A stretch of DNA of 64,000 nucleotides from Microbispora catharanthi (lineage in GTDB: Bacteria; Actinomycetota; Actinomycetes; Streptosporangiales; Streptosporangiaceae): positions 1-64,000 of the forward strand of contig NZ_VDMA02000024.1 of assembly GCF_006334915.2 (NCBI RefSeq). Direction: 5' to 3'. Each line of letters starts with the position of its first letter. Position 1 is the first letter of the stretch. Shown here piece after piece: positions 27,771-36,349 of this stretch. The position numbers and the translations under genes are program-made. Under the pieces are notes generated by a model. The model saw only the letters and a list, made by a program, of their open reading frames with translations, was not told the origin of the DNA and did not search any database.

Positions 27771-28667
27771 TCATGCATCCGCTCTGGCCACCGGAGGTGC
27801 GTGGGTTTCGCTGAGCCGGCGTACGGCCTCGGCGATGCGGCGGTCGGTCGCCGCACGGAACGGGGCGACGGGGTGTGCCTGGGGCCCGATGACGAGGCCG
27901 GTCCGGCCGGTCAGCGCGTGGTCGGCGGCGGCGGTGATCGAGGGCCTGGCCGCCGCGGACGCCGGACCGGAGGTGGAGCGTTCGAACTTGCGGCGTACCA
28001 GCGGCCACAGCAGCCGCAGGGCAGGAGCGACGATCTTCGGGTCGGTCAGGGTGCCGTTGGTCATGTCGGTCGCGGCGCCTCCGGGATCGGCGGCGAAGAC
28101 TGACACGCCCATGCCGTCCAGCCGCCTCGCCAGGTCGAGCGTGTAGGCGAGGTTGGCGAGCTTGGCGCGGCCGTACCAGTGGAAGCCGTAGTAGGCGCCT
28201 GGCGGCTCGACGGCGTCGAACACCCGCTTGGCGACGCCGACCGCGCCCGAGGTCACGTTCACGATCCTGCTCGGCGCCCCGGCGGTGAGCGTGGGCAGCA
28301 GTAGTTCGGTCAGCAGGTACGGCGAGAGGTGGTTGACGACGAACGACGCCTCGACGCCGCCCAGGTCCGCGCGCTCGGCGAACATCGCCCCCACGTTGTT
28401 GACCAGCACCGTCAACGGCTCCCCCGACGCGGCGTGGTCGGCGGCGATGCGGTCGGCCAGCGCGCGGACCTGGTCGAGCGAGGCGAGATCGGCGGACAGG
28501 AACCGGCCGGGGTGCGCCGGTTGCGTCGCGTTGATCCGCTCAACCGCCTTGGCTCCCCGGTCGGCGTCGCGCCCGACCACAGTGACCTTGAACCCTGCGG
28601 TGGCCAGCCCCAGTGCAGTCTCGAAGCCGATGCCCCCGGTGCCGGCCGTGACCACAGCTGTCTTCAT
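27771..28667 (-). CDS. Short-chain dehydrogenase/reductase
   Basis: The 298-residue protein has a Rossmann nucleotide-binding motif TAGTGGIGFETALGLA (residues 7-22; TGxxxGIG type), the NAG-equivalent LVNNVGAMF near 90, a catalytic Ser in IVNVTSGAVG and the active-site YGRAK near 167. The AxxVVGRD segment with following Arg suggests NADP preference. The long C-terminal tail and the YxxxK-to-PGG layout resemble retinol-dehydrogenase/WW-oxidoreductase-like SDRs. The substrate is unknown. ATG 28667 lies just after the inverted-repeat operator region at 28691-28743. Confidence 0.9.
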   Translation of the reverse strand: MKTAVVTAGTGGIGFETALGLATAGFKVTVVGRDADRGAKAVERINATQPAHPGRFLSADLASLDQVRALADRIAADHAASGEPLTVLVNNVGAMFAERADLGGVEASFVVNHLSPYLLTELLLPTLTAGAPSRIVNVTSGAVGVAKRVFDAVEPPGAYYGFHWYGRAKLANLAYTLDLARRLDGMGVSVFAADPGGAATDMTNGTLTDPKIVAPALRLLWPLVRRKFERSTSGPASAAARPSITAAADHALTGRTGLVIGPQAHPVAPFRAATDRRIAEAVRRLSETHAPPVARADA

Positions 28668-28690
28668 ATGAGCCCCTCCATCGAAATAAC

Positions 28691-28743
28691 CGGATAGTTC
28701 ATCCGGTTAGGCGAGATGGTAGCACAATCGGATGAACTATCCG
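28691..28743. promoter_or_regulatory. Paired palindromic operators upstream of the SDR gene
   Basis: CGGATAGTTCATCCG (28691-28705) and its exact reverse complement CGGATGAACTATCCG (28729-28743) are 23 bases apart. Each is itself an interrupted palindrome (CGGAT n5 ATCCG), so this looks like two TetR-type sites in opposite orientation. The position, 24-76 bases ahead of the SDR start codon, fits repression of that gene. Confidence 0.72.
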
Positions 28744-28925
28744 TTTATGCTTCCACCGGTGACGGCAGTCGGCCCACGCAGCCACCACCGCGCGGGCGTA
28801 CGCGATCGCGGTTCGTGCACTGACGGCTGAACTTGGCGAGCGTGCCGCACCGGCCGAGTTGGAGGGAGAGACCGGTGCCGCCCGCTTCGCGGGCCGGCTC
28901 GCTTGGGAGTAGATCCTCGACAGCG

Positions 28926-29110
28926 GTGATCCCCGTCAAGAAGGACCACGCCGCCCACCGCGTCAAACTCGGCTCCAGGGGCGGACGGCCACCCGTCTTC
29001 GACTGCGAACGGTACAAGGAACGCAACACCGTGGAACGCTGCGTGAACAAGCTCCGTCAGCACCGGGCCGTCGCCACCCGCTACGACAAGAGACAACTCA
29101 TCTACCAGGG
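28926..29110 (+). pseudogene. C-terminal relic of an IS5-family transposase
   Basis: The plus-strand frame reads IPVKKDHAAHRVKLGSRGGRPP, then FDCERYKERNTVERCVNKLRQHRAVATRYDK. The order RGGRPPxFDxxxYKxRNxVERxxNxLKQxRxxATRYDK is the well-known C-terminal end of IS5-type (DDE) transposases, including the catalytic Glu in NTVERC. The N-terminal two thirds are absent, and the frame runs on past the normal end. No inverted repeats were found. It shows past transposition in this stretch. The preceding 28744-28925 holds nothing else I can identify. Confidence 0.75.
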
Positions 29111-29199
29111 CACCGGCTCCGCTACTCTGTCCCGCAACATCCCCCTTCACGATCGAAATCGGGAGGCGCCCTTCCCGCCTCACCTGTCACAATCCGGGC

Positions 29200-29487
29200 A
29201 TGTTCGTTGTCACAGTGACCTACACGGCACCACTGAAGGACGTAGATCAGTGGCGGCCGGCCCACGGCGAATGGCTGAACGACCTCATTACCCGGCGGCT
29301 GCTCCTGGTGGCCGGACGGCAAGTACCCCTGGTCGGTGGCGTCTACCTCACGACCGACATGCCCGCTGAGGAACTTGCCCAGATCCTGGCCAGCGATCCG
29401 TACGTCCTCAACAACGTCGCCACGCACAGCGTCGTGGAATTCACACCGCTACTCCTGGCAGACGGCCTGGAGAGCCTCAAGAACTGA
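29200..29487 (+). CDS. YciI-like family protein
   Basis: This small 95-residue protein has the YCII ferredoxin-like alpha/beta plan: a first strand MFVVTVTYTAPLKDVDQ, then the helix RPAHGEWLNDLI, a GRQVPLVGGVYL hairpin, a second helix EELAQILASDPYVLN and the last strand VEFTPLLL. The conserved His-Asp pair of YciI proteins (H23 here and D66 in the SDPY motif) is present. Biochemical role is unknown in most members. ATG 29200 lacks a clear Shine-Dalgarno. It stands alone, just after the IS5 relic. Confidence 0.78.
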   Translation: MFVVTVTYTAPLKDVDQWRPAHGEWLNDLITRRLLLVAGRQVPLVGGVYLTTDMPAEELAQILASDPYVLNNVATHSVVEFTPLLLADGLESLKN

Positions 29488-29710
29488 ACCATCAAAGCCA
29501 CGAGCTCTCGCCAGAGACTAATCAAGATCACGGTCCACGGACGGACCGGGCGTCGACGACCGCGGGGCAGGTGGTGCAGGAGGCGAGAGCAGCCACTGCT
29601 GCGCCTCGGCGTCCGGAATCGACTCCTGAGAAGAAACGTCATCAGGAGCCAAGATCGGTCCTCTGGAGACTCCAGAAGGCGACTCGAACGACATGAAGCG
29701 CCACAGCCGT

Positions 29711-31051
29711 TCAATCGGGACCGACTTCGGTCTCCTCACCCACGTCGCCTGTCTCAGGCCGGCGAACATCGTGTCCCCGGGGTTCGGACGTCTCCGCCGG
29801 CACGGACTGCGGGAGCTGTAGCCCCACCGCCGCCTCAGGAAGCCCGGCGGGTGGGTGAGACCAGTCGGCAACCTCGGTGAGATCAACCGTGCCGCCGGAG
29901 AACTCCGCGTCGTTGAACCAGATCGCGCCGCCGGAGAACTCCGCACGACCGAACGAGACCGCGCCACTGGAGAACTTCACGCGAGCGAAACTGACCGTGC
30001 CGCTGGAGAACTCCGCGCCGTCGAACGACACCAGCCCGGAGAACTCCGCGCCGTCAAAGGACACCAGCCCCTTCCAGAACTCCGCGTTGCTGAACGAGAC
30101 CGTGCCGCCGGAGAAGACCGCCTCATGGAACGAGACCGTGTCGCGGAAGAAGCTCGCATTGCTGAACGAGACCGTGCCGCTGGAGAACTCCGCGCCGTCG
30201 AACGACACCACCCCCGAGAACATCGCCTCATCGAACGAGACCGTGGCGCCGGCGAACTCCGCGCCGGCGAACGACACCGGCTCGCCGAAGAACCCCGTGT
30301 GACTGAACGAGACCGTGCCGCCGGAGAACACCGCGCCGTCGAACGACACCACCCCCGAGAACTGCGCGCCCATGAAATCGGCGCCGTGGTCGAAGACGAC
30401 TCCGTTGAAGTCCAGGTGGGCGCCAGCCCACGAAATAGAGTCGTTGTAGCGCAGGTGCGTCCCTATGAGGCGAAGGATCGTGGCACGTACTTCCCGCATG
30501 GCCCGCCAGGTGACGTGATTAGCTGGGTCTTGATCGGCGTCGGGTTCGGGTTCGGGTGGCATGCGCAGGTAGGCGCACAGGACGTCGATGCACATCTGCC
30601 GACCACCTGGCCAGTCGTCGGCGAGAGAGGCCAAGGCGTGAACGCCGGCCAAGCGGACCGCGGGGCTCTCGGAGCCGAGTTTGTCGGTCGCCTTATCGAA
30701 GCGTTCGGCGTACAGCCTCGCGTGCTCCCGGGCCTCTCCGGCTTCCGTGATGCGCTGCTTGCGGTAGGCGACAACGAGGGCGACGACGCCCCCAATGCCG
30801 GCGACCACCGCGAGGGAGATCTTTATGATCTCCAGCAGGCTCGTCATGTCGAGCTTTCCCTGCGGGAGGCGGGGCCAGCCGAGCCAGCTCAGGGCGAGCG
30901 CGATCAACCCGGCCGCTGCTGCGGCGGCCATGAAGAGAGTGATGCCCAGAGCAACGCTGATGGGAAACAGCGGCACGGGCCGGGCCGGTCGGAAGAGCGT
31001 GCGACGGCGCAACCGGCGGAGACCGAAGACGAGACGCGGCATGATCTCCAC
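29711..31051 (-). CDS. Membrane-anchored pentapeptide-like repeat protein
   Basis: The 446-residue protein begins with two hydrophobic helices (about 29-58 and 70-93), then a charged linker with Arg/Glu-rich helix (REHARLYAERFDKATDKLGS) and a VRLAGVHALASLADDWP segment common in actinobacterial pentapeptide proteins. Residues about 215-385 contain roughly a dozen 11-12 residue units of the form VSFxxAxFSGGT (for example VSFSNAEFWKGL, VSFDGAEFSSGT). The regular Phe at two positions per unit predicts a right-handed quadrilateral beta-helix like pentapeptide repeats. The tail is Pro/Glu-rich. The function is unknown. Neighbours give no clue. Confidence 0.85.
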   Translation of the reverse strand: MEIMPRLVFGLRRLRRRTLFRPARPVPLFPISVALGITLFMAAAAAAGLIALALSWLGWPRLPQGKLDMTSLLEIIKISLAVVAGIGGVVALVVAYRKQRITEAGEAREHARLYAERFDKATDKLGSESPAVRLAGVHALASLADDWPGGRQMCIDVLCAYLRMPPEPEPDADQDPANHVTWRAMREVRATILRLIGTHLRYNDSISWAGAHLDFNGVVFDHGADFMGAQFSGVVSFDGAVFSGGTVSFSHTGFFGEPVSFAGAEFAGATVSFDEAMFSGVVSFDGAEFSSGTVSFSNASFFRDTVSFHEAVFSGGTVSFSNAEFWKGLVSFDGAEFSGLVSFDGAEFSSGTVSFARVKFSSGAVSFGRAEFSGGAIWFNDAEFSGGTVDLTEVADWSHPPAGLPEAAVGLQLPQSVPAETSEPRGHDVRRPETGDVGEETEVGPD

Positions 31052-31397
31052 GATGCACTGATGACGGTCACTCGCGTCGAAAGACGTGGATACCGGCCCT
31101 TTGGAACCTCACACAATCAGCATTGTGTGAAAGCGTCTTCTTCCCCGCGCAACTGTGCAACGAGCACTGCCCTTCTACGGCGGCGACGAAGATCTCCGGT
31201 CAGGCCATCGCTTCCGGACCAGTCACTGAGGGACCGGACGGCGACCCCTTCCAGGCCGACATCGCCAAGGTCGTGCACACCCACCTCAACGAGGGCACGA
31301 TGCTCGTCGTCGAGTGGTGGACGCCCACGCACGGGCTGCGAAAGGTCGAGCGCGAGCAATCCTCGATTGCGCGGCCCCCTGGGGCCAGGTTCTGCGG
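31052..31397. other. Intergenic stretch without recognisable gene
   Basis: On the plus strand one frame reads DPFQADIAKVVHTHLNEGTM and LVVEWWTPTHGLRKVERE around 31230-31340, which looks protein-like but has no start, context or recognised family. It may be another gene fragment. Nothing else is visible. Confidence 0.3.
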
Positions 31398-32690
31398 TCA
31401 GCCGCCCTGCAGCAGGTCGGCGATGCTTCCGATGCCGTCAGCGATGGCGTCCACGGTCAGGTTTCCGAATCCGAGAACGAGCTGCGTGGGCCGTGTCTGC
31501 TGGTCGACACGGTAGGTGCTCATCCCGTACACCCCGACAGACCGCCTACGGGCGGCCGCGACCACGGAAAGCTCGTCCGTGCCGGTCGGTAGCTGTGCGA
31601 CGGTGTGGAAGCCGGCGGACGGCCCGCGCAGCTCCACCTTGGGTGCGTGCCGGTGGAGCGCCTCTACGAGGGCCGCTCGGCGCGCGGCGTAGCGCGTACG
31701 CATGTGACGTAGGTGACGGTCATAGCGGCCCGACTGCACCAGGTCGGCCAAGGCGAGTTGGTCGAAAACCGGTGAGCCCCGGTCGCCCAGCTTCTTCTGA
31801 TAGGCGACAGCAGAAGCGAGGTGGGGTGGGGACACAATCCATCCGAGCCGCAGGGCGGGCGCGAGTGACTTGCTTACAGAGCCGAGCAGCGCGACCCGGT
31901 CCGGTGCCAGGCCCTGCAGAGCGCCGACCGGTTCGCGGTCGTACCGGAACTCGGCGTCGTAGTCGTCCTCGATGATCGTCGCATTGTGGGCGGCGGCCCA
32001 GGTGATCAGAGCTTGTCGCCGATCAGGAGCCAGCACGACCCCGGTGGGCGATTGATGCGCGGGTGTGAGCACCACGGCGCGTGCATTCGTGGCCGCCAGC
32101 GCTCCGGTGTCGATTCCACACTCGTCCACCGGGACACCCACGACCTCCAGGCCCAGCATCGCGGCGATGGCGCGATGGTCGGGGTCACTGGGGTCCTCGA
32201 AGGCCACGACGCTCATGCCCTCGCTCGCCAGGGCCCGGAGGACGAGTTGCAGCCCTTGCGCGTAGCCGGCGCAGATGAGCACGTGGGTGGCCTCTGCGGC
32301 GGCACCACGAACACGCCGTAGGTAGGCGGCGATTACTTCGCGCAGCGCCGGGCTACCGTGCGGGTCGATGTAGCCGAGCAGGTCACTGGGTGCGTCGCGG
32401 CAGGCGTGGCGCAGTGCACGGCTCCAGTGCTCGCGAGGAAAGCTGGACAGGTCGGGCACGCCGGGCCGGAAGTCGATCGTGAGGGGCGCGGCAGGTGAGG
32501 GTCGCGACGGCGCGGTCGTGGACGGGTGCTCGGTGGAGGCCACCCGGGTAGCCGAACCCGGTCGCGTGACGATGTAGCCCTCTGCCTGCAGCTGTGTATA
32601 GCACTCGTCCACCGGCGTCGACGCTCGTCTCCTGGATGTCGCGCGTCCGCAGTCGATCCTGAGCCGCCCCGTGGCCATGTTGCTGATCAC
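31398..32690 (-). pseudogene. MocR/PdxR-type regulator lacking its DNA-binding domain
   Basis: The C-terminal aminotransferase-like fold I domain is well preserved: IDFRPGVPDLSSFPREHWSR, LGYIDPHGSPALREVIAAYL, VLTPAHQSPTGVVL, IIEDDYDAEFRYDREPVGAL, and the PLP-lysine motif LLGSVSKSLAPALRLGW. Upstream, only the end of the GntR winged helix survives (ECYTQLQAEGYIVTRPGSATRVA). The recognition helix and everything before it are replaced by unrelated sequence that overlaps the 5' end of the divergent transporter gene. A MocR protein needs the missing domain to bind DNA. So this is scored as a truncated gene, although an open frame of 430 residues remains. Confidence 0.75.
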
Positions 32691-33243
32691 TTCGCTGGGC
32701 TCCTGCGGCAGTTTCTCCCTGCTGCTGCCGGTCGTCCCCGTCTATACGGCCACCGCCGGCGCGGGCAGCGTGGGCGCGGGATTGTCCACCGGCGCGATGA
32801 TGCTCGCGACCGTGCTGGTGGAGTTCGCGGTGCCTGGCCTGCTCAGCAGGTACGGATACCGCGCGGCCATGACGCTGGGCCTGATCCTGCTCGGGGCACC
32901 GGCGGTCGTGCTGGCGGCATCATCCTCGCTGCCGCTCGTGATGGGCGTCTGCATGCTGCGTGGCGTGGGGCTCGGGATCCTCTCCGTGGCGGGTTCGGCC
33001 GCGATCGCCGAATTCGTGCCCGCCGAGCGCCGCGGCGAGGGGTTGGGACTGTACGGCCTGGCCGTCACGGTCCCGTCGATCGTGTGCCTGCCACTGGGTC
33101 TGTGGCTGAACGCGCGCATCGGCTACTGGCCGGTCTTCCTGGCAGGGGCGGCGCTGTCGCTGCTCGTGCTGGCCGCCGTACACGGCCTGCCCGCCCGGTC
33201 GGCCAGAGACCGCAGGAACGGAACGGAAGCTCATCTGGCCTGA
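32671..33243 (+). pseudogene. Half-length MFS transporter
   Basis: The 190-residue frame encodes the first six helices of a major facilitator: LLITSLGSCGSFSLLLPVVPVY is helix 1, followed by GLLSRYGYRAAMTLGL (the loop 2-3 region), MLRGVGLGILSVAGSAAI and LPLGLWLNARIGYWPVFLAG. It stops after helix 6, where normal family members continue for another ~200 residues. Its 5' end meets the truncated regulator head to head, which is the usual gene arrangement for MocR-regulated transporters, so one deletion may have removed both 5' regions. The rest of the gene is not found downstream. Confidence 0.75.
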
Positions 33244-33340
33244 CCGGCCAAAAGAAGCGCCGCGAGCCTGATGACGACGAATGACGGTGGCGGCTGCAAG
33301 AACAAGGTCTCGATCAGAAGACCAGCAAGGAGGAACCCTC

Positions 33341-33666
33341 ATGGGAAAGGTTCTGTTGAGGCGGCGGGCGAAAAGAACGTCCTTGTGATGGGTGGGGCGA
33401 ATATCGCCCAGCAGTTCGTGAAAGCTGGTCTGGTAGACGAGATTCAGATCCAACTGGTGCCCGTGCTGCTCGGTGCGGGCACCCGGCTGTTCGACAACCT
33501 GGGCGCCGACCACATCGAGCTGGAACGGACCATGTTGAACGAGTCGCCGCACGTCACGCATCTGCGATTCCGCGTCGTGAGAGGTCGTGGGAGGAGAAGA
33601 CGAATGAGAGCAGTTCGCGGCGGGATCAGCCCACTGTCTGCAGGGCGGACCGTACGCGACCCCTGA
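33341..33666 (+). pseudogene. Internally deleted dihydrofolate-reductase-like (RibD C-terminal) gene
   Basis: AAGGAGG at 33328 is followed by ATG 33341 reading MGKVLL, the usual first residues of these small reductases. Within 20 bases the sequence jumps, in another frame, to the C-terminal third: GEKNVLVMGGANIAQQFVKA, GLVDEIQIQLVPVLLGAG, LFDNLGADHIELERT and VTHLRFRVV. About 100 central residues with the cofactor site are missing. After the natural end lies GGAGGAGAAGACGA ATG at 33604 reading MRAVR, possibly the stub of the next gene (a quinone-oxidoreductase-like start) before the sequence changes again. Confidence 0.75.
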
Positions 33667-33984
33667 GCACACGCTCGACCGCCAACGCCAACGCCAAGGC
33701 CGCAATCCGGCTTGCCGACTGGCCTTTCCCAGGGGCAGCCAGCCTGGCGGCCCCGTTGCGGCCGGCTTGTCGGCGGCTGCCGGCTACGCGTCCGAGGAGC
33801 TCCTCGGAGCACTGCGATAGGCGTGCTGTCATGTCGCACGCGAGAACCGCTTCGCCGCCCCCAAGCGCGGCCGCTCGCGCCGCTCCTGCTCGGCCGGGGT
33901 GCACCCGCCGGCTGCCGCGTACCTCATGACCCAGAGATAGCGCGCCCGCAACGATCCGGCACCCACCACGAGAACGCCACGAGT
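33667..33984. other. Intergenic stretch, no gene recognised
   Basis: The 318 bases between the reductase relic and the MarR gene carry no recognisable protein. A minus-strand frame of about 69 residues (33626-33835) has no ribosome site or recognisable family. It is probably debris from rearrangement. Confidence 0.4.
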
Positions 33985-34461
33985 TCATCCTGAGTACGGG
34001 CTCTGCGGCGGTCGCATTTTCGTGAGCAGCGCGAGCAGGGTGCCCTGTTCCTCCGCATCGAGGCCGACGAAGAGGCCGGAGGCGTGCAGCCGGGTTCTGA
34101 GTGCATCCCAGAGTTCGTGCCCGCGTTCGGTCAGGGCCAGGGTGCGCTTGCGGCCGTCGGCGGGGTGGGGCTGGCGGACGACGAGTCCGGTGGCCTGGAG
34201 CTTGTCGGCGGCGAGGCTGACCGTGGAGGGGTCGCAGCGCAGCCGGGCCGCCACCTCCCTCATCGTCGGCGGCTCGGTTCCCGGAGCGAGTGCCCACAGA
34301 GCGCCGGCCACGGAGGCCGGCACCCCGAACTCGCCGAGGACTTGGGCCACGACCGCGTCCGCCGCGTTTCCCACCTCCACGAGAACACGGACGATCTCGG
34401 CCTTCCGCTCGACGTCCGAGCGGTGAGCCGGCAGTGCGTCCACGTCACGGTCAACGGTCAT
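33985..34461 (-). CDS. MarR-family regulator
   Basis: The 158-residue protein has the MarR winged-helix fold: a dimerisation helix, VPASVAGALWALAP, then EPPTMREVAARLRCDPSTVSLAADKLQATGLV (recognition helix around CDPSTVSLAADKL, about 79-91), and the wing with the diagnostic DGRKRTLALTERG (about 102-114). It is divergent from an SDR gene whose start is 56 bases away. The shared gap contains two TCAATGA direct repeats (34484-34502) that may be its binding site. It probably represses the SDR gene and itself. Ligand unknown. Confidence 0.9.
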   Translation of the reverse strand: MTVDRDVDALPAHRSDVERKAEIVRVLVEVGNAADAVVAQVLGEFGVPASVAGALWALAPGTEPPTMREVAARLRCDPSTVSLAADKLQATGLVVRQPHPADGRKRTLALTERGHELWDALRTRLHASGLFVGLDAEEQGTLLALLTKMRPPQSPYSG

Positions 34462-34517
34462 GGGACCATGATACGCTCTCTATATCAATGAGAAACTCAA
34501 TGATTACGGAGGACTAA

Positions 34518-35546
34518 ATGAGCGACGGCCACGCCGGTGAGACGGTGCTTGTCACGGGCGGGACGGGTTACCTGGCCGGTTGGGTGATCTCGGGCCTGCT
34601 CCAGCGCGGCTACCGGGTGCGCACCACCGTGCGCGGCCTCGACAAGGCGGAGCAGGTGCGCGCTGCCGTCGGCGAGCAGGCAGGCGGACGGGCAGCCGGG
34701 GCCGTCGAGTTCGCGGCCGTTGATCTTCTTCGCGACGACGGTTGGGACGAGGCGGTCGCGGGTGCCGATTACGTGCTGCACACCGCCTCGCCGATGCCCT
34801 TCGGCTCCGGCGTGAACCTCATCACCACCGCCCGCGAGGGCACCCGTCGCGTCCTGGGCGCCGCCGCCCGCGCCGGGGTGAAGCGCGCCGTGCTCACCTC
34901 CTCCGGCGTCACGGCCGACACCGGCGACCCGGACACGGCCGCGACCGAATCGGTGTGGACCGCCCCGTCCGGCACCCCTCTTCGCGCGTACCCCGACTCC
35001 AAGATCTTCGCCGAGCGCGACGCATGGGATCTCGCCGCCGCCACCGGGCTCGAACTGACCGCCGTCCTTCCGACGTTCATGCAGGGCCCCATGCTGGGCG
35101 CGTCGAACAGACCGGGAACGGTCGAGATCATCCGCCGCCTGCTCACCCGTGAGATCCCCGCCGTGCCGAACATCGGATGGAACATCGTCGACGTCCGTGA
35201 CATCGCCGAACTGCACGTACTCGCCATGACCAGCCCAACCGCCGCAGGCCAGCGCTTCCTCGGGTCGGGCAGCTTCTGGTGGTACCAGGACATCGCCCGG
35301 ACCCTGCGCGAAAAGCTCCCGGACGAAGCCGCCAAGGTGCCCACGCGCACCATGCCCGACATCATCGTCAAGCTCCTCGCCCACCTGAACCCGCAGATGG
35401 CGATGCTGCGCCCCGAGCTGGGCCGCACAAGGCTCGTCGACAGCAGCAAGGCCCGCACTCAGCTCGGCTGGCATCCCCGCCCCACCGAGCAGACCATCAT
35501 CGACACCGCCACCGCGCTCATCGCCAACAACGCACTCAGCAGGTAG
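34518..35546 (+). CDS. Extended SDR, NAD-dependent epimerase/reductase type
   Basis: The 342-residue protein has VLVTGGTGYLAGWVISGLL (GxxGxxG at residues 14-20), the R in TTVRGLDKAE for NADP, VLHTASPMPFG, RAVLTSSGVTADTGD with the catalytic Ser, and an active-site region RAYPDSKIFAERDAW. The usual YxxxK tyrosine-lysine pair appears as YPDSK. These features match the dihydroflavonol-4-reductase/aldehyde-reductase-like extended SDRs. GGAGG precedes ATG 34518 by seven bases. It is divergent from the MarR gene and probably controlled by it. Confidence 0.9.
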   Translation: MSDGHAGETVLVTGGTGYLAGWVISGLLQRGYRVRTTVRGLDKAEQVRAAVGEQAGGRAAGAVEFAAVDLLRDDGWDEAVAGADYVLHTASPMPFGSGVNLITTAREGTRRVLGAAARAGVKRAVLTSSGVTADTGDPDTAATESVWTAPSGTPLRAYPDSKIFAERDAWDLAAATGLELTAVLPTFMQGPMLGASNRPGTVEIIRRLLTREIPAVPNIGWNIVDVRDIAELHVLAMTSPTAAGQRFLGSGSFWWYQDIARTLREKLPDEAAKVPTRTMPDIIVKLLAHLNPQMAMLRPELGRTRLVDSSKARTQLGWHPRPTEQTIIDTATALIANNALSR

Positions 35547-35823
35547 CCGCCGCCGACGCCGCCATCGCGATCCGGGAGCCGGCCCCGAAGACCGCTTGCG
35601 CCACGCATGTCATCTTCGGCGGCGCGAGTGGGGAAAGTTCCAGCCGACACTGACACGCTCCTTTTCGGAGAGCGCTGGCGGCGGCCGGGTTCGGCGGTGT
35701 GGATGGCTGCCATGGCGGTGGCAGCCAGAAAAGTTTGGGAAATCGGGGGCCGGCGGATGTCGAGAATGCTCCGACGGCTCCGTCCCTGGGGCGGATCACG
35801 ACAACGACCCTGGAGGGACGGCT

Positions 35824-36321
35824 ATGCGAGCGAGCGAGATCACCGAGATTCTGGACCGGCCGATCAGCCGAGAGCTGCTGGCACGCGACGTGATCCGGCT
35901 GGCGTACGTGGCCAAGGACGGCACGCCCCGGAACGTCCCGATCGCGTTCACCTGGAACGGGTCGGAGATCGTCATGTGCACCACGAAGAATGCCCCGAAG
36001 CTCCCGGCTCTGCGCGAGAACCCGATGGTCGCTCTGACGATCGACACCGAGGTGCACCCGCCCAAGATCCTGCTGATCCGCGGTCGGGCCGAACTGGACG
36101 TCGTCGACGGCATCCCGGACGAGTACCTCCAGATGAACGGCTCGTACGAGATGACGCCCGAGCAGCGGGTCGAGTGGGAGGCCGAGGTCCGCTCGCTCTA
36201 TGACGGCATGGTCCGGATCGTGGTGACGCCGACGTGGGCGAAACTGATCGACTTCGAGACGACCCTGCCGAGCGCGGTCGAGGAGCTGGTCCGGCAGCGG
36301 GCCGAGCGTGAGCGCGCCTGA
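35824..36321 (+). CDS. Pyridoxamine 5'-phosphate oxidase-like flavoprotein
   Basis: ATG 35824 follows GGAGGGACGGCT, so this start gives 165 residues; a longer upstream frame lacks a ribosome site. The split-barrel PPOX fold is shown by VIRLAYVAKDGTPRNVPIAFTWNGSEIVMCT (key part DGTPRNVPIAF, about 35-45), then KLPALRENPMVALTID and PPKILLIRGRAEL, which line the FMN site. The C-terminal helix is SAVEELVRQRAERERA. Members reduce or oxidise small molecules with FMN or F420. The electron donor here is unknown. Followed after 28 bases by a DGPF-type gene. Confidence 0.85.
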   Translation: MRASEITEILDRPISRELLARDVIRLAYVAKDGTPRNVPIAFTWNGSEIVMCTTKNAPKLPALRENPMVALTIDTEVHPPKILLIRGRAELDVVDGIPDEYLQMNGSYEMTPEQRVEWEAEVRSLYDGMVRIVVTPTWAKLIDFETTLPSAVEELVRQRAERERA

Positions 36322-36349
36322 ACACGGTCCCGACCACACTGAGGAGAAC

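Noticed and set aside
29870-30370. Regular repeats on both strands resembling a CRISPR-like or satellite array
   Set aside because: The repeats are 33-36 bases, coding and imperfect, and read as VSFxxAxFSGGT units of a complete gene. There are no constant repeats with unique spacers.
33626-33835. Small minus-strand ORF (about 69 residues)
   Set aside because: No ribosome site, no recognisable family, and it sits in rearranged debris.
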